DNA from: Mycolicibacterium vinylchloridicum
GTDB lineage: Bacteria > Actinomycetota > Actinomycetes > Mycobacteriales > Mycobacteriaceae
DNA length: 64,000 nucleotides
Assembly: GCF_013404075.1 (NCBI RefSeq)
Contig: NZ_JACBJQ010000003.1
Location: forward strand, 124,001 to 188,000
Direction of reading: 5' to 3'
Shown piece after piece: positions 41,319-49,231 of the stretch. Position 1 is the stretch's first letter; each line of letters begins with the position of its first letter. The notes under the pieces were generated by a model. The model made no database searches and was not told the DNA's origin. It worked only from the letters and a program-made list of their open reading frames with translations. A program made the position numbers and the translations under genes.

Positions 41319-42842
41319 TCAACGGTTCGCTCCGGCCAGGCCCAAGCGTCGTCGCCAATCGTGGGCGCCGAGCAATCGGACCGCGCGGGCGATCAACCGC
41401 GAGCGGGCCGGAACGATCGGATACCACAGCGGTTCGGATTTCAGCGTGACGCGTTCTTCGACGATCGATTGCTGACGGCAATACTTGAGCACGCCCTGGG
41501 CTCCTCCGAACCGAGTGCCGAGCCCGGAGTTCTTCCAGCCGCCCATGGGAACCGGCAACTGAAAGGTGGCGACGAGGGCGTTGTTGATCGACACCGAACC
41601 GGCTTCGATCCGGCGGCACAGCCGATCGGCCTTGTCACGGTCGCGAGTCCACAGGCTGGAGCTCAGCCCGTAGTCGGAGTCGTTGGCCAACGAAATAGCC
41701 TCGTCGGCGTCGGCCACCCGCATGATCGCCAAGGTCGGTCCGAACGTCTCCTCGCGCATGCACCGCATGCTGTGGTCGACGTCGACCAGGACCGTGGGCT
41801 CGAAGGAATTACCCTGTCCCCGTTGCCCTCCCACCAGGACCCGCGCGCCCTTGGCGACGGCATCCTCGACGTGGGCGGCAACGATGTCGACCTGGGATGC
41901 GGTCACCATCGCGCCGATGTCGCACGAGAAGCTGCCGGGGGCATCGACTCCCTGGCGAAGCGCGCTCACCTTCTGGGTGACCAGCGTGACGAACTCGTCG
42001 TACACCGGCGATTCGACGTAGACGCGTTCGACGCCGATACACGCCTGACCAGAGTTGGTCATGCCGCCCCACACCGCGCCGGCGGCGGCGCGGTCCAGGT
42101 CGGCATCGGCGAGAACGATGAAGGCATCCTTGCCGCCGAGCTCGAGACTGCACGGAATCAATCGCTCCGCGCAGCGCACCGCGATGGCGCGACCGGTCCG
42201 CACCGACCCGGTGAACATGACCATGTCGGCCTGGTCGACAACGGCGGTGCCGGTGGCAGCCGAACCGGTGGCGACGGCCAGGATCGGGGGAGCCCCGATC
42301 TCCTCTCGCCAGCCGCGGACGGCCTCGGCCCACGCCAACGGCGTGACCTCCGAGGGTTTCGACACCACCGCCGCGCCCGCGATCAAGGCTCCGACGACAT
42401 CCATCATGGGACCGGCCAGCGGACCGTTCCACGGCGTGATCAGAGCCACCAGCTGATACGGACGAACCTGAATGCGCAACCGCCGCAACGCGTTAGCCGG
42501 ACCGGCGGGCTTGACCCGCCGATCGGCGAGGAACGCTTCGGCGTTCTTGGCGAAGTAGTTGATCACGTCGACGACGACCGACATCTCCATGGCCGCATCG
42601 GCCCACGACTTGCCGGTCTCCTCTTGGACCAGCCGCAGCAGTCGCTGCTCGTTGTCGAGCAACCAATCGAGCCAGCGCAGCAGATGAGCGCTGCGGCCGC
42701 GCGGTCCCAGTGCTTCCCACGCCGGCTGAGCCTCCCGCAGATCGGTGCACAGCGCCGCGACCTGCGTCGCGTCGAGATCGGCGACCTCCCCGACGATCTC
42801 GCCGTCATGAGGTCGCCGGACAGTGATCATCGGGCCAGACAT
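41319..42842 (-). CDS. Aldehyde dehydrogenase (NAD(P)+-dependent), 1 of 2
   Basis: A 507-residue aldehyde dehydrogenase. The catalytic cysteine is C268 in S-G-Q-A-C, and the general base E234 lies in L-E-L-G-G-K-D. The nucleotide-binding block I-T-P-W-N-G-P-L is near 135. GGAG lies about six bases upstream of ATG 42842. The C-terminus is extended by about 25 basic, Arg-rich residues beyond the usual end. It follows the second aldehyde dehydrogenase by 44 bases that contain a separate motif. It oxidises an aldehyde intermediate to the acid that an acyl-CoA synthetase could then activate. Confidence 0.93.
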   Translation of the reverse strand: MSGPMITVRRPHDGEIVGEVADLDATQVAALCTDLREAQPAWEALGPRGRSAHLLRWLDWLLDNEQRLLRLVQEETGKSWADAAMEMSVVVDVINYFAKNAEAFLADRRVKPAGPANALRRLRIQVRPYQLVALITPWNGPLAGPMMDVVGALIAGAAVVSKPSEVTPLAWAEAVRGWREEIGAPPILAVATGSAATGTAVVDQADMVMFTGSVRTGRAIAVRCAERLIPCSLELGGKDAFIVLADADLDRAAAGAVWGGMTNSGQACIGVERVYVESPVYDEFVTLVTQKVSALRQGVDAPGSFSCDIGAMVTASQVDIVAAHVEDAVAKGARVLVGGQRGQGNSFEPTVLVDVDHSMRCMREETFGPTLAIMRVADADEAISLANDSDYGLSSSLWTRDRDKADRLCRRIEAGSVSINNALVATFQLPVPMGGWKNSGLGTRFGGAQGVLKYCRQQSIVEERVTLKSEPLWYPIVPARSRLIARAVRLLGAHDWRRRLGLAGANR

Positions 42843-42871
42843 GGTCGCTCCGTTGCTCTCGTTCTATTTAT

Positions 42872-42890
42872 CTAAAATCGTAAGGTTTAG
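42872..42890. promoter_or_regulatory. Inverted-repeat-like site CTAAA-N9-TTTAG containing CGTAAGGTTTA
   Basis: This 19-bp element overlaps the stop of one aldehyde dehydrogenase gene and precedes the other. CGTAAGGTTTA (42879-42889) is identical to the right half of the operator at 47026-47048, about 4 kb away. Confidence 0.5.
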
Positions 42891-44344
42891 TGCCGAATCG
42901 GCGCAATGGGTTCGCCCACCCGATAGATCGACTTGCTGATCTGGTACGCCTCAAGCCCTTCCGGCCCGAGCTCACGGCCAACTCCGCTGGCCTTGACACC
43001 GCCGAACGGTGAACGGATGTCGAGCTGGTAGTCGTTGACGCCGATCGAGCCGGTGCGTATCGCACGGGCGATTCCGGTGGCGCGCTCGACGTCCGTCGAC
43101 CACACCGTTCCAGCCAAACCGAATTCGGAGTCGTTGGCGATCCGGACAGCCTCGTCATCGTCTCGGTAGGAGATGATGACCAGGACCGGACCGAAGATCT
43201 CTTCCTGTGCGATGCGGTCGGCATTGTCGACGTCGGCGAATACGGTTGGTGTGACGAACCATCCGCGAGGTCGATCCGGTGCGGCCCCGCCCGCGATGAG
43301 CCGGGCTCCGCTGGCCTCGGCCGCCGCGATGTGGCCGAGCACGCGGTCGCGCTGCCGGGCACTGACCAGCGGTCCGATCTCGGTCCGCTCATCCAGCGGG
43401 TCGCCCACCACCAGGCCGTGCGCCAGTGCCGCAATGGCTTCGACGAATTCGTCATAGCGGGAGCGGGGTACGAGGATCCGCGAACTGAGATGGCAGGTCT
43501 GTCCGTTGTTGGCGAACGATGCCGAGCGCAGGCCGGCGACGGTGGCTTCGGTGTCCGCGTCGTCGAGGATGATCGCTGCCGACTTGCCGCCCAGTTCCAG
43601 GGTGACCGGGCGAATGAGCTGTCCACACGTAGTCCCGATGATCCGCCCGGCGGCGGTGGATCCGGTGAATGCCACCTTGTCTACGCCTCGGTGGCTCACC
43701 AGGCGGGCGCCCGCCGTCGCGTCGCCGGGTACCACGCTGAGCACTCCGGGAGGCAGTCCGGCTTCGACGGCGGCCTCGGCGAAAATGAGGGAATCCATTG
43801 CGGTTTCGAGGGCGGGCTTGAGTACGACGGGGCAGCCGGCGGCCAGCGCGGGAGCCAGTTTCATCACCGCGAGGGCCTGGGGGTAGTTCCACGGGGTGAT
43901 GGCGCCGACCACACCGACGGGCTCCCGTCGAACGATGGTGTGCCCGATGAGGGAGGGCCGGGTCTGCTCGCATTCGGAGTTCGCGATCAGCTTGGCGTAG
44001 TAGCCGACCAGCGCGGCGGGAAAGAGACCGTTCACACCCCGGGACAGTGAGATCGGCATGCCGTTCTCGCGGCTGACGAGCGTCGCGGTCTCGGCGGCGC
44101 GGGACTGCAGCGCGGCGCCATACCGTTTGAGCACCTGGGCGCGTTCGGCAGGATCGGCGGCCGACCAGGCTCTGGCACCGGGGCCGTGGGCGGCAGCGAC
44201 GGCCGCGTCGATGTCCGACTCGCCGGCGCAGCCGGCATGGCCGAGGACTTCCTCGGTAGCGGGTTCGATCACCGGGACGGTGTCGGCTGCGCGACGGAAC
44301 TCACCGCCGACGTACAGCAGCCCGTCGGTGTTGTCGGCGCTCAT
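42887..44344 (-). CDS. Aldehyde dehydrogenase (NAD(P)+-dependent), 2 of 2
   Basis: A 485-residue aldehyde dehydrogenase with E250 in L-E-L-G-G-K-S and catalytic C284 in N-N-G-Q-T-C. It has I-T-P-W-N-Y-P near 149 and G-S-T-A-A-G-R as the nucleotide-binding turn. The start overlaps the CoA-transferase stop (44341) by 4 bp. Two non-identical aldehyde dehydrogenases in tandem suggest two aldehyde steps or substrate ranges in the same pathway. Confidence 0.93.
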   Translation of the reverse strand: MSADNTDGLLYVGGEFRRAADTVPVIEPATEEVLGHAGCAGESDIDAAVAAAHGPGARAWSAADPAERAQVLKRYGAALQSRAAETATLVSRENGMPISLSRGVNGLFPAALVGYYAKLIANSECEQTRPSLIGHTIVRREPVGVVGAITPWNYPQALAVMKLAPALAAGCPVVLKPALETAMDSLIFAEAAVEAGLPPGVLSVVPGDATAGARLVSHRGVDKVAFTGSTAAGRIIGTTCGQLIRPVTLELGGKSAAIILDDADTEATVAGLRSASFANNGQTCHLSSRILVPRSRYDEFVEAIAALAHGLVVGDPLDERTEIGPLVSARQRDRVLGHIAAAEASGARLIAGGAAPDRPRGWFVTPTVFADVDNADRIAQEEIFGPVLVIISYRDDDEAVRIANDSEFGLAGTVWSTDVERATGIARAIRTGSIGVNDYQLDIRSPFGGVKASGVGRELGPEGLEAYQISKSIYRVGEPIAPIRH

Positions 44345-46743
44345 GCGAGTTGCCCTTCGAATGTCGAGGTCGTGGCGGGTTCGGCGTGCAGCACCCGGTC
44401 CGCGATCAGTTGGTCGATGTCGTCGGCGCTCAGCCCCAGCAAGCGCTGGCAGACCTCGCGGGTGTGTTCGCCGAGGAGGGGTGCTGGTCGCAGGTCCGCT
44501 GCCGGGATGTGGCGGTAGAGGGCGGGACGCGTCTCGCTCGGCAAGGCGGCGTCCAACAACGGGTGGACCATCTCCGTGTACAGCTCGCGATGGCGGACCT
44601 GGGGGTCGGTGAGCACGTCAGCGCCCCGATACATCGGTCCCGCCGGTACCCCGAGCTGCTGTAGAGCCGAGGCGACCGCCTGCGGTGACCGGTAACGGGT
44701 GTACTCGGCGACAACCGCGTACAGCGCGCGGCGGGACTCCCAGCGACCGGCCGCGGTGAGGAAGCGGGGATCGTCCGCTAACTCGTTGCGCCCGAACGTC
44801 GCTGCGATCGCCGGCCAGTCGGCCTCGGCGCCGACCGTGATCACGCACCACTCGTCATAGCCCTGGCACGGATACACGCCGTGCACACTGGGATCGCCGA
44901 GCACCGTCAGGCCGGCCTCGTGCGCCCACGTCGCGGCATAGGTGACATCGAGCTGGCTTGTCGCGCTCTCGGCCTGGGACAGGTGGACATGCGCACCCCG
45001 GCCGGTCCGATCTCGCCGGATCAAAGCGCCGAGGGTGGCGACGGCGACAAGCCGGGCCACCAGGTGGTCGGGAAACACCGTCACCGCATCGTGGAACTGG
45101 TGATGTGCGCCGTCGGCGTGCCACAGTTGGGTGATGCCGGTGGACGATCGCACCAGCGGCCCATAGCCCATCCGGGCGCTCCACGGGCCGGTGTCGCCGT
45201 AGGCGCTGCTCTCGGTCAGCACGATCTCGGGGTTGAACCGCGCAAGAGCCTCGTAGGACAGCCCGAGTGATGCGAGCGTGCCAGGCTTGAAGTTGGCGAA
45301 CACGGCATCGGCCGCAGCAACCAGCTGGCCGAAAAGCTCGGTGCCACGGCTGTTCCGGAGGTCGAGTCCCAATGCGGTCTGATTGCGATGAGTCCAGGCG
45401 AACGACTCGCTGATCGCCTGGCCGGGCTTGCTCTGGCGCAGCCCGTCGGGGTAGGTCGGACTCTCGACCTTGATCACCTCGGCACCCAGATCGCCGAACA
45501 GTCGTCCGAGCTCACCGCCGGCGACGATGACGCCCAGATCGAGAATGGTGATTCCGCTCAGCGGTCTTGGGCCGCCCGGTTCGACGTCGACCGCTACGGG
45601 GTCGGCGAGCCAGTCGGGCTCACTGGTGCCGGGCGCTGGTGCCGGCCATCGAATGCCGGCCCGGTGACCATCGACGACGACGCACCCGTCGGGAACCGTC
45701 AGCGTCTCGACGTTGTCGAGTTCGATTGCCGTCCAGGCGCGAGTGGCATGAAAGTGGTCTTGGGACAGCACTTCCCGTGGTGTGAGAACCGCGGCGATCG
45801 GCACCCCGCGGTCGGTGCCGGCGGCGACCAACTCCGCCATGCTCAGCGGAGCGAACAGCGCGGTGATCGCAGCACCGATCCTCTCGGCTGCGGCCGCCCG
45901 CCCGGCGATGGTGTCGTAGTGCTGATCTTGGAACTGTTCGGGTTCACCCAGCCAGGCCCGCATGGCACGCCACTGCCTGGGCGCGAGGATACAGATGCGC
46001 ACCCACCCGTCTCGGCAGGCGACGATCGGGTAGGAATCCTGCGCTCTGGGCCGGTCGCGTCGGGCGTTGTTCACGCCGCGCGCCGCCGCGGCCTGGCCGT
46101 GAGAGCCGAATGGCGGGTCCAGCGCCTGCAAGACCCCCTCGTAGCGGGAGAAGTCGACGTAGTCGCCGCGCCCGGTACGCAGCCGTTGGTAGTGGGCGAC
46201 CAGAACGGCCCACGCGGCCTGTGCCGACGCGGTGGCCGATGCGATGCCGTCCGGCGGGAGCACTGGCGTGCCACCGGGCGGGCCCGACCGTGACAGGACC
46301 GACGACAGCGCATACAGGACCGGGTCGGTTGCGGTCCACCTCGCCCGGGGGCCGGTAGCACCGAAATCGGTGATGGACATGACGACCAACTGCTCATAGG
46401 TGTCGGCGAGCTCGATGCACGACGTGCCGAAATCCGCTGAATGTCCGGGGATTCCGCTGTCGATGAGGATGTCGGCGCCTGCGACCAGATCGAAGAACCT
46501 CCGCCGGTCGCGTTTCTTGCCGCCGTCGAGGGCAACGCTGCGCTTGTTGGCGTTGTGCAGTGCGAACGGCAGGCTCTGGGTGCCGATGAGTGGGGCTGCC
46601 CGTCGTGACGGGGAGCCGTCTGGCGGTTCGACGATGAGAACGTCCGCGCCGAGGTCGGCCAGGATGCGTGCCGTCTGGGCGGCCGGCCCCTCGGTGAGGT
46701 CGACAATCCGCAGGCCTGTCAGTGGGGCATCGGGCATCGACAC
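44341..46743 (-). CDS. CaiB/BaiF-type CoA-transferase, two fused domains
   Basis: An 800-residue protein, twice the usual 380-420. Domain 1 (about 1-385) opens with L-T-G-L-R-I-V-D-L-T; domain 2 (about 393-800) reopens with L-S-G-I-T-I-L-D-L-G. The catalytic aspartate position is Asp in domain 2 (D559 in V-F-P-D-H-L) but appears to be Ser in domain 1 (G-I-A-S-A-T-A-S, 166-173). Domain 2 is therefore probably the active half and domain 1 structural or CoA-binding; this reading is by eye. The enzyme would move CoA between carboxylic acids. It is the first gene of the minus-strand arm, with a palindromic divergent promoter. Confidence 0.9.
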   Translation of the reverse strand: MSMPDAPLTGLRIVDLTEGPAAQTARILADLGADVLIVEPPDGSPSRRAAPLIGTQSLPFALHNANKRSVALDGGKKRDRRRFFDLVAGADILIDSGIPGHSADFGTSCIELADTYEQLVVMSITDFGATGPRARWTATDPVLYALSSVLSRSGPPGGTPVLPPDGIASATASAQAAWAVLVAHYQRLRTGRGDYVDFSRYEGVLQALDPPFGSHGQAAAARGVNNARRDRPRAQDSYPIVACRDGWVRICILAPRQWRAMRAWLGEPEQFQDQHYDTIAGRAAAAERIGAAITALFAPLSMAELVAAGTDRGVPIAAVLTPREVLSQDHFHATRAWTAIELDNVETLTVPDGCVVVDGHRAGIRWPAPAPGTSEPDWLADPVAVDVEPGGPRPLSGITILDLGVIVAGGELGRLFGDLGAEVIKVESPTYPDGLRQSKPGQAISESFAWTHRNQTALGLDLRNSRGTELFGQLVAAADAVFANFKPGTLASLGLSYEALARFNPEIVLTESSAYGDTGPWSARMGYGPLVRSSTGITQLWHADGAHHQFHDAVTVFPDHLVARLVAVATLGALIRRDRTGRGAHVHLSQAESATSQLDVTYAATWAHEAGLTVLGDPSVHGVYPCQGYDEWCVITVGAEADWPAIAATFGRNELADDPRFLTAAGRWESRRALYAVVAEYTRYRSPQAVASALQQLGVPAGPMYRGADVLTDPQVRHRELYTEMVHPLLDAALPSETRPALYRHIPAADLRPAPLLGEHTREVCQRLLGLSADDIDQLIADRVLHAEPATTSTFEGQLA

Positions 46744-46775
46744 GCAGATCTCCTCGTTCGCGCTATTACCTAACG

Positions 46776-46783
46776 ACTATAGT
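46776..46783. promoter_or_regulatory. Overlapping divergent -10 boxes (ACTATAGT)
   Basis: The 8-bp palindrome ACTATAGT reads as TATAGT on both strands (46778-46783 plus, 46781-46776 minus). It would serve the CoA-transferase operon (start 46743) and the ferredoxin gene (start 46820), so the two cannot be bound by polymerase at the same time. Confidence 0.55.
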
Positions 46784-46819
46784 TTTACAGATCATGATGA
46801 CCGAAGGGGATGTCGACCG

Positions 46820-47020
46820 ATGAAGATCCGGCTGATTCGCGCGAAGTGCGCGGGCCACGCGCAGTGTTATGCCATTGCGCCCGATATCTTTCCGATCGAC
46901 GACGAAGGCTTCTGCATCCTCGAGGAACGCGTCGTCGAGGCTGCTGAAGTGGAAGCGGCGCGTGCCGGCGCAACGTCCTGTCCGGAGCTGGCACTGGTCA
47001 TCGACGAGGATTCTGATTGA
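46820..47020 (+). CDS. Small ferredoxin, probably 3Fe-4S, P450 partner type
   Basis: A 66-residue ferredoxin. The cluster cysteines are C10 and C16 in C-x-x-H-x-x-C and C54 in S-C-P; the usual central residue is His13, so three cysteines would bind a 3Fe-4S cluster. Such ferredoxins pass electrons to P450s in actinobacteria. AAGGGG lies about ten bases upstream of ATG 46820. It lies two genes before the P450 at 47995 and very probably serves it, and perhaps the Rieske oxygenase. A ferredoxin reductase gene is not seen in the window. Confidence 0.9.
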   Translation: MKIRLIRAKCAGHAQCYAIAPDIFPIDDEGFCILEERVVEAAEVEAARAGATSCPELALVIDEDSD

Positions 47021-47025
47021 CGCAG

Positions 47026-47048
47026 TAAACCTACGCACGTAAGGTTTA
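47026..47048. promoter_or_regulatory. Inverted repeat TAAACCT-N9-AGGTTTA, candidate operator of the dehydrogenase-P450 operon
   Basis: Perfect 7-bp arms lie between the ferredoxin stop (47020) and the SDR start (47098). The right half with its flank, CGTAAGGTTTA, recurs at 42879-42889. The TetR at 40587 is the closest candidate regulator. Confidence 0.65.
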
Positions 47049-47097
47049 TCGACAAGTGTGGCACGTCACACGATCTGCCGACGACAGAGGAGAGGGC

Positions 47098-47964
47098 ATG
47101 AGACTTGAGGGCAAGGTCGCCGTCATCACCGGCGCCGGTTCGGGCCTTGGCCGGCACTGTTCGCAGCTGTTCAGTGCCGAGGGAGCCAAGGTTGCGATCG
47201 TCGACATCGACTCCGATCGTGCCGAGCAGACTCTGAAGCTGGTGACCGAAGACGGTGGTGACGCGATAGCCATCACCGCCGACGTGTCGGACAAGACCCA
47301 GATCACCGCGGCGATCGACCAGGCGGTCGAGCACTACGGCAAGCTGGACATCGCCTGGGCCAACGCCGGGATCGTGTCCCGCGGCGGCGCGGCGGCACTC
47401 GGTCGCGAGGATGCCGTCGCCTTCGAAGACATGACCGAAGCCGACTGGCAGGACGTTCTCGGCGTCAACCTCAGCGGCGTCATCTACACCGCCCAGGCTG
47501 CGGTCCCGCATCTCAAGGCCAATGGCGGCGGCACCATCCTGGCCACGTCGTCGGCGGCGTCCCTGGTGGCCTATCCGAGCATCGCGTTCTACTGCGCGAC
47601 CAAAGCGGGCGTCAACGGATTGGTGCGCGGGCTGAGCCTGGATCTGGGCCGGTACGGCATTCGCGTCAACGCGATCGCACCGACGCACGGGATGTCGCCG
47701 AACTTCCTCATGCCGCCCGGTTCGCCGGTGGTCGGAATGTCCTACGAGGAATCGGCGGGGCCGTGGAACCCGACCGTGTCACCCATCCCGCTGAAGCTGC
47801 CCCGGCCGCCGTCACTGTCGGACAACGCGAAGGTCGCGCTGTTCCTGGTGTCCGACGACTCGGGGTACATCTCCGGCGCGGTCATCGGCGCGACCGACGG
47901 CGGCACGCTGGCCCGCGTCGGCATGTGGTTCCCCGATGACCTCAACCCGCAGCCCGTCGCCTGA
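47098..47964 (+). CDS. Short-chain dehydrogenase/reductase (SDR)
   Basis: A 288-residue SDR. The cofactor motif T-G-A-G-S-G-L-G is at 11-18, N-A-G at 89-91, and the catalytic Y165-x-x-x-K169 in Y-C-A-T-K with serines at 151-152. D36 after the second strand favours NAD(H). GGAGAGGG precedes ATG 47098. It is the first gene of an operon running to 54755. It probably oxidises an alcohol made by the P450 or Rieske enzyme. Confidence 0.93.
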   Translation: MRLEGKVAVITGAGSGLGRHCSQLFSAEGAKVAIVDIDSDRAEQTLKLVTEDGGDAIAITADVSDKTQITAAIDQAVEHYGKLDIAWANAGIVSRGGAAALGREDAVAFEDMTEADWQDVLGVNLSGVIYTAQAAVPHLKANGGGTILATSSAASLVAYPSIAFYCATKAGVNGLVRGLSLDLGRYGIRVNAIAPTHGMSPNFLMPPGSPVVGMSYEESAGPWNPTVSPIPLKLPRPPSLSDNAKVALFLVSDDSGYISGAVIGATDGGTLARVGMWFPDDLNPQPVA

Positions 47965-47994
47965 CCGCCTGACGATCGCCGAGGAGACTTTGAC

Positions 47995-49224
47995 ATGACG
48001 ACGATTGAGAAAGTTCCCGCTCACCTGGTGACGGATTTCGACGTCTATGACCCGAGCCTGGCCGAACCGGTGGATGTCATGCAGGCCAAGATGGCCGAAC
48101 TGGCCGCGATGGGTCCGGTGGTGTATTCGACCGCCCACGGCGGCCACTGGATTGTGACGCGATACAAGGAGATTCACGAGGTACTCACCGACCCGGCGAC
48201 GTTCTCGAGTTACCCCAACAACCTCGTCACCCCGGCCGACTTCGGCAGGTTCATTCCGCTGGAGATCGATCCGCCAGAGCACACCGCCTATCGCCACGCG
48301 CTGCAGCCGCTCTTCAGCCCGCAGCGGATGAAACGGCTCTCGGACGATATCCGCGGTGTGGTCAATGACCTCATCGACAAGTTCGCCGCCAGGGGTGAGG
48401 CGGAGTTCGTCTCCGAGTTCGCTCATGAGCTGCCGGCGAAGATCTTTCTCGCACTCATGGACTGGCCGATCGAAGACGCGCAGATGTTCACCGAGGCTAC
48501 CGATGCGGTGTTGTTCGGCAAGCCCGGCGGCACCAAAGAGGAGTCCGATCAGGCGATGATGATGGCCGCGATGACGATCGCAGGCTACTTCAACACCGTC
48601 GTCTCCGAGCGACGAGCCAATCCCGGCGAGGACGCCACGTCCAAACTGATCCACACCGAGGTCGCCCTGCCCGACGGCACCAGGCTGCTCACCGACGAAG
48701 AGCTGTTCCGGATGTTCTTCCTGCTCCTGATGGGCGGGCTGCACACCGTGCAGGGATCACTGGCGTGGTCGATCGTGCATTTCGTCAACAACCCCGCGCA
48801 GCGCGACCTCCTCATCGCCGATCCCAGTCTGCTGCCGAAGGCTGTCGAAGAGGTTCTGCGTATCGAGGCGGCGGTGGCGGCGGGCCGCCGCGTCGCCTGC
48901 GACACCGAACTCGGCGGAGTGCACCTGGCCAAGGACGATCAGCTCATCGTGCTGCTGTGCACGGCTAATCGCGACCCCGACTACTTCGACGCTCCCGAGA
49001 CTTTCGACATCACCCGGAATCCGAACCGCCACCTCTCTTTCGGGTCGGGGCCGCACCGATGCCTGGGGTCCCACCTGGGGCGCGTGGAGCTCACGATCGC
49101 GCTGGAGGAACTTCACCGGCGAATCCCGGACTACCAGCTCGTCGAGTCCGATCCACCGATCTTCCATTCCACGCAGGTACGGGGTTGCCGCCGCATGCCC
49201 ATCACGTTCACACCTGAGAAGTGA
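47995..49224 (+). CDS. Cytochrome P450
   Basis: A 409-residue P450. The haem-thiolate motif F-G-S-G-P-H-R-C-L-G carries C356, and the ExxR pair lies in E-E-V-L-R. The I-helix is unusual: where most P450s have A-G-x-D/E-T, this has G-G-L-H-T (H250, T251), so the acidic residue that helps protonate oxygen is His. The usual fold is otherwise intact. Electron supply is probably the ferredoxin at 46820. It sits 30 bases after the SDR gene. It hydroxylates an unknown substrate, possibly terpenoid or steroid. Confidence 0.93.
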   Translation: MTTIEKVPAHLVTDFDVYDPSLAEPVDVMQAKMAELAAMGPVVYSTAHGGHWIVTRYKEIHEVLTDPATFSSYPNNLVTPADFGRFIPLEIDPPEHTAYRHALQPLFSPQRMKRLSDDIRGVVNDLIDKFAARGEAEFVSEFAHELPAKIFLALMDWPIEDAQMFTEATDAVLFGKPGGTKEESDQAMMMAAMTIAGYFNTVVSERRANPGEDATSKLIHTEVALPDGTRLLTDEELFRMFFLLLMGGLHTVQGSLAWSIVHFVNNPAQRDLLIADPSLLPKAVEEVLRIEAAVAAGRRVACDTELGGVHLAKDDQLIVLLCTANRDPDYFDAPETFDITRNPNRHLSFGSGPHRCLGSHLGRVELTIALEELHRRIPDYQLVESDPPIFHSTQVRGCRRMPITFTPEK

Positions 49225-49231
49225 GGCGGCA

